9,720 nucleotides of DNA, taken from GCA-2733415 sp964635575. Its GTDB lineage: Bacteria > Bacteroidota > Bacteroidia > Flavobacteriales > Flavobacteriaceae. Below, piece after piece: positions 1 through 6,701 of the stretch (within the stretch, counting starts at the first letter, position 1; every line of letters starts with the position of its first letter). Made by a program: the position numbers and the translations under genes. The notes under the pieces were generated by a model. That model made no database searches. It was not told the origin of the DNA and saw only the letters and a program-made list of their open reading frames with translations. The stretch spans positions 1-9,720 of the forward strand of contig CAZWNY010000064.1 of assembly GCA_964635575.1 (NCBI GenBank). Direction: 5' to 3'.

Positions 1-59
1 CGCTTGGAAAGCGTGTATGCGTTAATAGCGTATCGAGGGTTCGAATCCCTTCCTCTCTG
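1..59 (+). tRNA. tRNA-Ser (anticodon GGA), 3' part
   Basis: The window opens inside the anticodon arm. Bases 1-3 (CGC) pair with 11-13 (GCG) around a seven-base loop (4-10) whose middle three bases, 6-8, are GGA, so this tRNA reads the serine codons UCC and UCU. A long class II variable arm follows (17-21 pairs with 29-33, one G-U pair), which is typical of serine and leucine tRNAs. The T arm is 35-39/47-51 with the invariant TTCGAAT loop at 40-46. Bases 52-58 are the 3' strand of the acceptor stem and G59 is the discriminator base, as expected for tRNA-Ser. The next bases are CAA, so the CCA end is not encoded and must be added after transcription. The 5' part (acceptor strand, D arm, start of the anticodon stem) lies outside the window. 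Confidence 0.95.
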
Positions 60-63
60 CAAA

Positions 64-110
64 AAAAATGGTTTTTTAGTTGTTTCTCAAACAAATAAAA
101 AACCATTTTT
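64..110 (+). terminator. Long hairpin terminator after tRNA-Ser
   Basis: Bases 64-78 and 96-110 form a perfect 15-bp stem (A5-T-GG-T6-A against its exact complement). After one G-A mismatch (79/95) the stem continues for 6 bp (80-85 with 89-94) to a CTC loop. The terminal T5 run (106-110) is itself the 3' arm and pairs with the A run at 64-68, so the structure can act as an intrinsic terminator from either side. It separates the tRNA transcript from the efflux operon downstream. Confidence 0.85.
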
Positions 111-216
111 AACATAAACATTCACACATATTGATTTTATTAACAAAAATGCTCACAAACTTTAAGGCAGCATCAATTTTTATCAAAAAAATGTAACAAA
201 TGATAATACGGATAGT

Positions 217-243
217 CTTATTAATAAGTTCAGGTTAAATTTA
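217..243 (+). promoter_or_regulatory. Possible promoter and palindromic operator of the efflux operon
   Basis: No perfect TAnnTTTG element lies between the terminator and the first ATG at 267. The closest match is TAAATTTA at 236-243 (7 of 8 positions), which would start transcription near 250. Directly upstream is a perfect 12-bp palindrome, CTTATTAATAAG, at 217-228. In that position it would occupy the spacer between the -33 and -7 elements, where a repressor could block polymerase. Both assignments are inference: an AT-rich 12-bp palindrome can arise by chance in a gap of this size, and no regulator gene is adjacent within the window. Confidence 0.3.
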
Positions 244-266
244 GATTAAAAAACACAACATCAAAT

Positions 267-968
267 ATGTTAGAAATCAAAAACTTACATAAATCCTATC
301 CAATAGGTAAAGATAGTATCCACGTTTTAAAAGGCATCAATTTATCAGTTCAAGCAGGAGAATTGGTTGCTATTATGGGATCTTCGGGTTCGGGAAAATC
401 TACTTTATTAAATATTATTGGCATGTTAGACGAACTAAGCGAAGGTAACTACACCTTAGACAACGTACCAATTGTTAACCTAGACGAAAAAAAAGCAGCA
501 CAGTATCGAAATAAATTTTTAGGATTTATTTTTCAATCCTTTAATTTAATTAATTATAAAAACGCTTTAGAAAATGTAGCATTACCTTTATATTACCAAG
601 GATATAAACGAAAAGAACGCACTGAAAAAGCATTGTTTCATTTAGAAAAAGTAGGACTAACAGATTGGGCAAAACATTTACCTAGTGAACTTTCAGGAGG
701 ACAAAAACAACGTGTAGCTATTGCAAGAGCATTAGCCGCAGATCCAAAATTATTACTAGCAGATGAGCCAACAGGAGCTTTAGACACTAAAACATCGTAT
801 GAAATAATGGATTTTATTCAGGAGTTAAATGACGAAGGAAAAACCATTTTAATTGTAACCCATGAAGAAGATATTGCCAATATGTGTAAACGTATTGTTC
901 ACCTAAAAGACGGAGTTATTATGGAAGACAAATACATAACGCAAGTAAGAGCATCACAACATGTTTGA
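267..968 (+). CDS. ABC transporter ATP-binding protein, MacB/LolD type
   Basis: This 233-residue protein is a complete single nucleotide-binding domain that powers the transporter encoded by the next genes from the cytoplasmic face. All ABC motifs are visible: Walker A GSSGSGKST (38-46), Q-loop Q90, signature LSGGQ (142-146), Walker B LLLADEP (162-168), D-loop ALD (171-173) and H-loop H199. Its length and the LSGGQKQRVAIARAL and DEPTGALD stretches match the MacB/LolD/FtsE group, which works with FtsX-like permeases rather than with channel-type importers. In E. coli MacB this domain is fused to the permease; here it is separate. Its last 8 bases overlap the start of the first permease gene, which implies translational coupling. 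The ATG at 267 leaves the usual short N-terminus before the first beta strand (MLEIKNL) and has only an A-rich leader. Confidence 0.95.
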   Translation: MLEIKNLHKSYPIGKDSIHVLKGINLSVQAGELVAIMGSSGSGKSTLLNIIGMLDELSEGNYTLDNVPIVNLDEKKAAQYRNKFLGFIFQSFNLINYKNALENVALPLYYQGYKRKERTEKALFHLEKVGLTDWAKHLPSELSGGQKQRVAIARALAADPKLLLADEPTGALDTKTSYEIMDFIQELNDEGKTILIVTHEEDIANMCKRIVHLKDGVIMEDKYITQVRASQHV

Positions 969-2190
969 TATAGACCTTTGGCGAGAAGTTTTTCAGAGCA
1001 TGAACATGAATAAAACCAGAACTTTATTATCTGGTTTCACCGTAGCTTTTGCCATTTTATTATTCACGTTGTTATTTGGTATTGCAAACGGATTAGAAAA
1101 CACCTTTAATGGCTTTTTTAAAGACGACGCAACCAATACTATTTTTATAAGTTCCGGCAAAACAACTAAGCCATTTAATGGATATAAAGCAGGACGAAAA
1201 ATTCAATTTAAAAATGAAAACTATCAATCTATAAAAAAAAAACACGGTAATAAAATACAGTATATTACTTCAAGAAAATACAATAGCTTTTCTGCATCTT
1301 ATAAATCAGAAAAAAACACATATAATATACGAGCTGTACATCCTGAGCATCAATTTTTAGAAAAAACATTGATGTATAGCGGACGTTACATTAACATCAA
1401 AGATTTACAAGAAAAAACAAAAGTAATTGTAATTGGACGTTTAGTAGCAGAAGATTTATTTATTAAAGAAGAAGCTTTGGGCAAATACATAAACTTGGAA
1501 GGAATACAATATAAAGTAGTCGGTGAGTTTCGCGATGATGGTGGCGACAATGAAGAACGTATTATTTACATGCCATTATCTACCGCACAACAAATATATG
1601 GAAACAATGATTATGTAGACGCAATTAACCTAGGATACAATCCTGAAATGAATTTTGACCAAGCCATATCATTTAGCAAGCTATTAACCCGGCAACTAAA
1701 AAAACAATTTAATGTTTCTCCGCGAGACCAACGTGCAATACGTGTGCATAATTTAGCAGAAGAGTCTAAAAACGTAAACCAAATGACAAGCGTTTTAGGA
1801 ATTCTAATCCTAGTTATTGGCATGGGAACTTTAATAGCAGGAATTGTAGGTATAGCCAATATTATGATTTTTGTAGTAAAAGAACGCACTAAGGAATTAG
1901 GAATTAGAAAAGCACTAGGGGCACAACCAAAATCTATCGTAACTATGATTATGTTAGAAGCTATTTTAATTACCTCATTAGCAGGTTATTTTGGGTTATT
2001 ATTAGGCATGGGAATACTAGAGTTAATTGGCGACAGTTTAAAAAAGTATTTTATAACCAACCCAAGTGTAAGTACAGGATTAATAATAGGAGCAACGATT
2101 ATTTTAATCACATCAGGAGCTATTGCAGGATATTTACCCGCAAAAAAAGCATCCAAAATAAAACCGATTGTAGCACTAAGAGACGAGTAA
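961..2190 (+). CDS. MacB/FtsX-family ABC permease, first of a pair
   Basis: This 409-residue inner membrane permease has the MacB layout. There is a short cytoplasmic N-terminus, a first membrane helix (about 22-44), a large periplasmic domain (about 45-275, the MacB_PCD region) and three further helices (about 278-304, 326-354 and 371-392). The FtsX hallmark after the second helix is at 306-323 (VKERTKELGIRKALGAQP), and the C-terminus ends with the common KPIVALR motif. This family does not carry substrate through the membrane; it uses ATP binding to move periplasmic parts (mechanotransmission), pushing substrate through the adaptor and outer membrane channel. Its ATG lies inside the ATPase gene (8-base overlap) and only two bases separate its stop from the next permease. 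The two permeases share landmarks such as KPF-G(F/Y) with G-R-(K/R)-I-Q (about 70-82) and NPSVS (367-371), so they arose by duplication and probably pair as a heterodimer. Confidence 0.92.
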   Translation: MFDIDLWREVFQSMNMNKTRTLLSGFTVAFAILLFTLLFGIANGLENTFNGFFKDDATNTIFISSGKTTKPFNGYKAGRKIQFKNENYQSIKKKHGNKIQYITSRKYNSFSASYKSEKNTYNIRAVHPEHQFLEKTLMYSGRYINIKDLQEKTKVIVIGRLVAEDLFIKEEALGKYINLEGIQYKVVGEFRDDGGDNEERIIYMPLSTAQQIYGNNDYVDAINLGYNPEMNFDQAISFSKLLTRQLKKQFNVSPRDQRAIRVHNLAEESKNVNQMTSVLGILILVIGMGTLIAGIVGIANIMIFVVKERTKELGIRKALGAQPKSIVTMIMLEAILITSLAGYFGLLLGMGILELIGDSLKKYFITNPSVSTGLIIGATIILITSGAIAGYLPAKKASKIKPIVALRDE

Positions 2191-2192
2191 TT

Positions 2193-3437
2193 ATGTTAAA
2201 GTTTTTAATAAATAAAGATACTTGGCAAGAAATTTACGATAGCTTAAGTAAAAATAAGTTTCGTACTATCATCACCATGATTGGTGTTTGGTGGGGTATC
2301 TTATTACTTATAAGCTTGTTGGGTTCTGCTCGTGGCATGGAAAACTCATTCAACCGTATGTTTGGTAATTTTGCAACCAATTCGGTTTTTGTTTGGGCAC
2401 AAAGCACTAGTAAACCGTTTAAAGGGTTTCAAGAAGGCAGACGCATACAACTAAAGCTTCGTGATGCAGAAATAATAAAAAAAGAAGTTAAAGGCATTGA
2501 GTTTGTAGTGCCACGAAACCAAAGTAGCGCATTGATAATACGCAAATTTCAATCGGGTAATTTTGGAGTTTATGGTGATTATCCTTTATTAGATAAAGTC
2601 CAAAAAAAGAAAATAATGTACGGCAGGTTCATCAACCAAAATGACATTAACGATAATCGAAAAATAGTCATTATTTCAGAAGATATTTACAAACAATTGT
2701 TTGAGAAAGATGAAGATGCTATTGGGCAACACATACAATTAAACAGCATCAACTTCAAAGTAGTAGGTGTTTTTAAAAAAGGCATGATGAGTGGTGGTCC
2801 GCAAGGAGACATACACATCCCGTTTACTACGTTTCAAAAAGTATATAATACAGGAAATAATATGAGTTGGATGATGATTACCGGAAAACCTGAATATAGC
2901 ATCAAACAAATAGAAAAAGATGCTAAACTAATTTTGAAAAACCTACATAAAGTACACCCAAAAGATAAACGCGCATTTGGGAGTTTTAACTTAGGTAAAA
3001 TGTTTGAGAAAATGACAGGTTTTTTAAAAGGAATGCAGTTTTTAACTTGGTTTGTAGGTATTGCGACCCTAATAGCAGGAGTATTTGCAATTGGCAACAT
3101 ACTATTGATTACCGTAAAAGAACGTACCAAAGAAATTGGTATTCGTAGAGCATTGGGCGCAACACCATTCGAAATTAAACGACAAATAGTAATGGAAGCA
3201 GTAACACTAACCTTAATTGCAGGCTTATTAGGTATTATTTCTGGAGGATTAATACTAATGCTTATTGATGCCTTGGCAGGTCAAGGACCAGATGCCACAT
3301 TAGTAAATCCATCCGTATCTATACCAATCGTATTTTTTGCACTCGCTATTTTGATCATATTAGGTACATTAATAGGTTTAATACCAGCACATAAAGCAAC
3401 AAGCATAAAACCAATAGAAGCATTAAGAGAAGAATAA
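2193..3437 (+). CDS. MacB/FtsX-family ABC permease, second of a pair
   Basis: This 414-residue paralogue of the preceding permease has the same topology: first helix about 24-44, a periplasmic domain about 45-280, and helices about 282-307, 330-360 and 376-398. The FtsX motif is VKERTKEIGIRRALGATP (308-325) and the C-terminus reads KPIEALREE. The periplasmic domain is clearly different from that of its partner, with a methionine- and glycine-rich stretch (GMMSGGPQGD, about 197-206) where the first permease has an acidic one (RDDGGDNEER). The two halves of the pump are therefore not equivalent. The start is fixed by the two-base gap from the upstream stop. The gene ends in tandem in-frame stops (TAA TAA, 3435-3440), followed by a low-complexity AAT-rich linker to the adaptor gene. 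ATPase plus two different permeases also resembles LolCDE, but the adaptor and TolC genes in the same operon argue for efflux. Confidence 0.92.
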   Translation: MLKFLINKDTWQEIYDSLSKNKFRTIITMIGVWWGILLLISLLGSARGMENSFNRMFGNFATNSVFVWAQSTSKPFKGFQEGRRIQLKLRDAEIIKKEVKGIEFVVPRNQSSALIIRKFQSGNFGVYGDYPLLDKVQKKKIMYGRFINQNDINDNRKIVIISEDIYKQLFEKDEDAIGQHIQLNSINFKVVGVFKKGMMSGGPQGDIHIPFTTFQKVYNTGNNMSWMMITGKPEYSIKQIEKDAKLILKNLHKVHPKDKRAFGSFNLGKMFEKMTGFLKGMQFLTWFVGIATLIAGVFAIGNILLITVKERTKEIGIRRALGATPFEIKRQIVMEAVTLTLIAGLLGIISGGLILMLIDALAGQGPDATLVNPSVSIPIVFFALAILIILGTLIGLIPAHKATSIKPIEALREE

Positions 3438-3464
3438 TAATCAATAATAAAATAATAATAAATT

Positions 3465-4586
3465 ATGAGTAACTGGATAAAAATAGGATTAGTAGTTGTT
3501 ACGTTACTATTGCTAGCAATGGTAATGAATTTTTTTGTAGATAAAAACTCTAAAGATGTAGAAGAATTTACTACAGAGCAACCTTTTAAAACAACCATTG
3601 CACGAAAAATTGTAGCTACCGGTAAAGTAAACCCCGAAGAAGAAATAGAACTAAAACCTCAAATTTCAGGAATTATAGATCAGATTTTAGTACAAGAAGG
3701 TGATGTTGTAAAAAAAGGCGACTTAATTGCACGTATTCGTGTAGTGCCAGACGCACAAAACTTAGCCAGCTCAAGAGGCAGAATGCAATCTTCTAGATTA
3801 TCTACCGATAATTCAAAAATATTATACAACCGTAACAAAGCGCTCTTTGAAAAAGGAGTGATATCAAAACAAGATTTTGAAAATAGCGAATTAGCATACA
3901 ACCAAGCAAAACAAAACTTAATTCAAGCACAAAACGATTATCAAATTATTAAAAAAGGATCTATTTCTGGATCTGGCAGTACAGCAAACACCAATATTCT
4001 TGCTCAAATTTCAGGAACAATTTTAGAAATACCAGTACGTGAAGGTTACCAAGTAATACAAAGCAACACTTTTAACGCAGGTACAACTATTGCTACAATT
4101 GCCGATATGAGTAAAATGATTTTTGAAGGAAAAGTAGACGAATCTGAAGTAGGGAAATTAAATAAAGGACTTAAAATAATCGTAAAACTAGGAGCCGTTG
4201 AAGGTAAAGAATTTCCAGCAACACTAACTTTTGTCGCCCCAAAAGGAAATGAAGAAAGCGGAGCAGTACAATTTACTATAAAAGCCGATGTTACTATAGA
4301 CAAGGACACTTATATACGTGCAGGTTATAGTGCAAATGCTGATATTAAATTAGAAAAAAAAGATTCCGTTTTAGCCATAAAAGAAGCATTACTACAATTT
4401 AATAGAGTTACCGAAAAACCATTTGTAGAAATAGAAACTAAAAACCAGAAATTTAAAAAGAAAAACGTGAAATTAGGGATTTCTGATGGTATAAATGTAG
4501 AAATTTTAGAAGGCGTAAAAGAAGGCGATAAAATAAAAATTTGGAATAAAACCACAAAAGAAGACGAAGAAGCAGAAGAAAATTAA
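3465..4586 (+). CDS. MacA-like periplasmic adaptor (membrane fusion protein, HlyD family)
   Basis: This 373-residue adaptor bridges the inner membrane permeases and the TolC-like channel. A single N-terminal anchor helix (about 5-24) precedes the periplasmic region. The biotinyl-lipoyl-like domain is split: first half about 60-95 (IELKPQISGIIDQILVQEGD then VVKKGDLIARI), second half about 176-215 (ILAQISGTILEIPVREGY). Between them is an alpha-helical hairpin (about 98-165) that should contact the outer membrane factor. A beta-barrel domain (about 217-296) and a membrane-proximal domain (about 300-360) follow, and the tail is acidic (EDEEAEEN). Automatic pipelines often label this family as an RND adaptor, but here the partner is an ABC pump, so MacA-type is the better description. 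It lies 27 bases after the second permease, in the same operon. The substrate cannot be inferred. Confidence 0.92.
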   Translation: MSNWIKIGLVVVTLLLLAMVMNFFVDKNSKDVEEFTTEQPFKTTIARKIVATGKVNPEEEIELKPQISGIIDQILVQEGDVVKKGDLIARIRVVPDAQNLASSRGRMQSSRLSTDNSKILYNRNKALFEKGVISKQDFENSELAYNQAKQNLIQAQNDYQIIKKGSISGSGSTANTNILAQISGTILEIPVREGYQVIQSNTFNAGTTIATIADMSKMIFEGKVDESEVGKLNKGLKIIVKLGAVEGKEFPATLTFVAPKGNEESGAVQFTIKADVTIDKDTYIRAGYSANADIKLEKKDSVLAIKEALLQFNRVTEKPFVEIETKNQKFKKKNVKLGISDGINVEILEGVKEGDKIKIWNKTTKEDEEAEEN

Positions 4587-4629
4587 GATTTGTAATTTTT
4601 TTAAATCCTAAAAAACTAATATCAAATAA

Positions 4630-4651
4630 CGTTGACAATTAACTTCCAACG
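4630..4651. repeat. Short inverted repeat before the tolC-like gene
   Basis: CGTTG (4630-4634) and CAACG (4647-4651) can form a 5-bp stem with a 12-base loop, ending 18 bases before the tolC-like ATG. There is no T run after it, so it is not a terminator. It could be a small mRNA structure or chance. Confidence 0.25.
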
Positions 4652-4669
4652 GATTAAACTTTAATATAA

Positions 4670-5986
4670 ATGAAAAAAAACATATCAATTTTAATGTTAC
4701 TGCTTACTACACTAACATTTGCACAAAACAAAAAATGGACATTAAAAGAATGTATTTCTTATGCGTTCGAAAATAACATATCCGTAAAACAAACCCAACT
4801 AACTCAGCTAACTAACCAGCAAGATTTAATAGCTGCAAAAGGGCAGTTTTTACCTTCATTAGGCGCAAACATTTCGCAATCAGTAAATTTTGGAAACGCA
4901 GAGCTTTTTCCAGGTAACTTTGTAGAAAGAACCTTTCATTCCTCTAACGCAGGATTAAATGTATCACAAAACATTTTTAATGGCTTTAGAACTGTTAATT
5001 TATACAAACAAGCAGAATTAAATATAGAACAAAGTAACATAGAATTAGATAGAATAAAGGACGACATTGCATTAAACGTAGTCAATAACTATTTAAATAT
5101 TTTATTTAATCATGAAAACCTAAACATCGCTAAGTTTCAGTTAACATTTACTAAAAAACAATTAAAAAGGATACAAAAACTAGTAGATGCAGGAGTACAA
5201 CCGCTTGGAGATTTATACGATATTGAAGCTACAAAAGCAAGAGATGAACAAAGTGTCGTATCCGCAGAAAACAACTTAATACTCGCAAAACTAAGTTTAG
5301 CACAGTTATTACAAATTCCTACTGAAGGTTTTGATGTTGCCAATGTAGATGTTAGTTTGCCAACATTTGATTTATTATATAAAAATAGCACACCAATATA
5401 TGAAGCGGCAATTGCAAATAGAAACGAAGTAAAGTCAGCAGAAAAAGGAATAGAAATTGCTAGAATAGGAGAAGAAATTAATAAAAGTGGCTACTTACCA
5501 AGTTTATCTTTTAGCTACGGCTTTAATTCGGCAGCTAACTTTTCAAACCTAAGAAATGCTAATTCTTATTTTCAACAAATGAATGAAAACAAAGGGCATA
5601 ATTTACGTTTAAACTTAAATATTCCTATTTTTTCTCGATTTCAAAATAAAACAGCAGTCGAAAAAAGTAAAATACAGCAAGAAAACGCAAAACTAAACTT
5701 AGACCAAGTAAAAATAACATTAAGAGCCAATATAGAAAGAGCCTTTACCGATGCTAAATCAGCGTTAAAAGCCTATCAATCTGCAAAAAAATCGGTAAAT
5801 GCACAAGAGTTATCTTTTAAAAATACTGTAGAACGATTTAGTATTGGAGCAGCAAACTCTTTCGACTTAGACCAGTCACGTAATCAATTAGTAAACGCAA
5901 AAGCATCTTTAACAAACGCAAAATACGACTTTGTGTTTAAAACCAAAGTACTCGATTTTTATACCGGAAAATCGTTACTTGATTAA
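4670..5986 (+). CDS. TolC family outer membrane efflux protein
   Basis: This 438-residue protein should form the trimeric outer membrane channel and periplasmic tunnel of the pump. Residues 1-18 are a Sec signal peptide with likely cleavage at TFA|QN. The mature part has the two tandem OEP repeats of the family (about 24-215 and 242-435), rich in long Lys/Gln/Asn helices. Each repeat has a LPSL motif before a beta-strand segment: FLPSLGANIS at 60-69 and YLPSLSFSYG at 275-284. The first strand region leads into VSQNIFNGF (98-106) and the second into LNIPIFSRF (316-324), the usual strand-turn pattern in TolC proteins. No lipobox cysteine is present, so it is unlikely to be lipid-anchored like OprM. 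It lies 83 bases after the adaptor gene, with a flavobacterial-type A/T-rich leader (TTTAATATAAATG) at its start. Confidence 0.94.
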   Translation: MKKNISILMLLLTTLTFAQNKKWTLKECISYAFENNISVKQTQLTQLTNQQDLIAAKGQFLPSLGANISQSVNFGNAELFPGNFVERTFHSSNAGLNVSQNIFNGFRTVNLYKQAELNIEQSNIELDRIKDDIALNVVNNYLNILFNHENLNIAKFQLTFTKKQLKRIQKLVDAGVQPLGDLYDIEATKARDEQSVVSAENNLILAKLSLAQLLQIPTEGFDVANVDVSLPTFDLLYKNSTPIYEAAIANRNEVKSAEKGIEIARIGEEINKSGYLPSLSFSYGFNSAANFSNLRNANSYFQQMNENKGHNLRLNLNIPIFSRFQNKTAVEKSKIQQENAKLNLDQVKITLRANIERAFTDAKSALKAYQSAKKSVNAQELSFKNTVERFSIGAANSFDLDQSRNQLVNAKASLTNAKYDFVFKTKVLDFYTGKSLLD

Positions 5987-6043
5987 ATGTAAAAAATATT
6001 GTTTTTCTTCATAAAATCATTTTTATCTTACAAACAACAAAGA

Positions 6044-6076
6044 GCTTAATTTGTAGCAAAGCGGTTTTTATTTTTT
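6044..6076 (+). terminator. Weak candidate terminator after the efflux operon
   Basis: GCTT (6044-6047) can pair with AAGC (6059-6062) around an 11-base loop, followed by GG and a T-rich run (6065-6076) that reaches into the 3' end of the converging SPOR gene. A purely A-T hairpin (6011-6016 with 6021-6026) lies just upstream. Both stems are weak. A stop for the two converging transcripts is expected in this 81-base gap, but neither candidate is convincing. Confidence 0.25.
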
Positions 6077-6439
6077 CTCCTTAGGTTTAAAGACAAAAGC
6101 ACTTGGGTAGTTTTTAGAAATTATATGTAAAGCACTATCAGCATCTAACCGATTTCTATATTTTCCAACTTGAACTTTATAATTAGGGGTCTCATAAAAT
6201 ATTTGAGAATAATCTGAAAATTGAGTTCTACAAACAGACAATACTTTTTTGGCATTAGCAATGTCTCCTGAAAACACTTGTATTACAAAATAATTTTTAA
6301 TATTACCATTGTTAATCAATCGCTTACGTTCTTTTAGAACACGTTGTATTTTTTCGTTTTGAGACGTTTCTTGAGCAGTTACAGAAAAAGAAAAGAGACA
6401 CAATAAAATTGCGAAAATTAAAAACCTAGAATTATTCAT
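6068..6439 (-). CDS. Small exported SPOR-domain protein
   Basis: This 123-residue protein has a Sec signal peptide (1-22, likely cleavage VTA|QE), a short charged linker with KERKR (about 36-40) and a single SPOR-like domain (about 49-120). The domain shows the typical start YFVIQVFSGD, an internal A-N-A-K-K-V-L helix, and the repeat strand YKVQVGKYRNRLDADSAL with a second helix. SPOR domains usually bind glycan strands of peptidoglycan lacking stem peptides, often at division sites, but this copy has no partner domain and its own role is unknown. It is transcribed away from the ACIII operon and converges on the tolC-like gene. A small SPOR gene next to actA is, from memory, a recurring arrangement in flavobacteria, so the neighbourhood may matter. 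One cysteine (C70) remains in the predicted mature protein. Confidence 0.85.
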   Translation of the reverse strand: MNNSRFLIFAILLCLFSFSVTAQETSQNEKIQRVLKERKRLINNGNIKNYFVIQVFSGDIANAKKVLSVCRTQFSDYSQIFYETPNYKVQVGKYRNRLDADSALHIISKNYPSAFVFKPKEKK

Positions 6440-6456
6440 AACTAATTATTTTAAAG

Positions 6457-6464
6457 CAAAAATA
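6457..6464 (-). promoter_or_regulatory. Bacteroidota -7 element for the SPOR gene
   Basis: On the minus strand these bases read TATTTTTG, a perfect match to TAnnTTTG, 17 bases upstream of the SPOR start codon. Transcription would begin around 6450, leaving a leader of only about 10-12 bases. No clear TTG -33 element is visible upstream. Confidence 0.5.
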
Positions 6465-6562
6465 CATCATCTAAAAGGTTTATTTCTTTAAAAACCTTAT
6501 TTAGAATCTGTATAAATTAATATTAACACTTCTTAACATTTTCATAAACAATATTAAAATAT

Positions 6563-6570
6563 TATTTTTG
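6563..6570 (+). promoter_or_regulatory. Bacteroidota -7 element for the ACIII operon
   Basis: TATTTTTG matches TAnnTTTG perfectly and lies in the divergent gap upstream of actA. A start near 6576 gives a leader of about 125 bases with no ATG in it. A perfect inverted repeat, AGATTTT-T-AAAATCT (6576-6590), begins at the predicted start site and could be an operator or a short leader hairpin. The -33 TTG element is not evident, so the call rests on the -7 match and its position. Confidence 0.5.
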
Positions 6571-6701
6571 TCCATAGATTTTTAAAATCTACTAATAGTA
6601 AGAAGATTAGCAAAAAGGCAAAAGAAACAATCGTGCCAAAATCGAATAATTACGCTAAATTTATTTTTAGAAAACATTAATAAACTATAGATATAACAAA
6701 G

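Noticed and set aside
1..110. tRNA-Ser as an attachment site of an integrated element
   Set aside because: No direct repeat of the tRNA 3' end, integrase or phage gene was found in the window; the neighbouring genes look like ordinary chromosome.
267..3437. A LolCDE lipoprotein release system
   Set aside because: The ATPase plus two permeases fit LolCDE superficially, but the MacA-like adaptor and TolC-like channel in the same operon point to efflux.
1611..4638. Several minus-strand open frames of 61-105 codons opposite the permease and adaptor genes
   Set aside because: They lie inside well-supported genes, have no recognisable domains and read like reverse translations of the coding strand (rich in Ser, Phe and Ile runs).
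6633..6680. GTG-started mini-frame of 15 codons in the actA leader
   Set aside because: There is no ribosome binding or composition evidence, and the start is a rare codon for this group.
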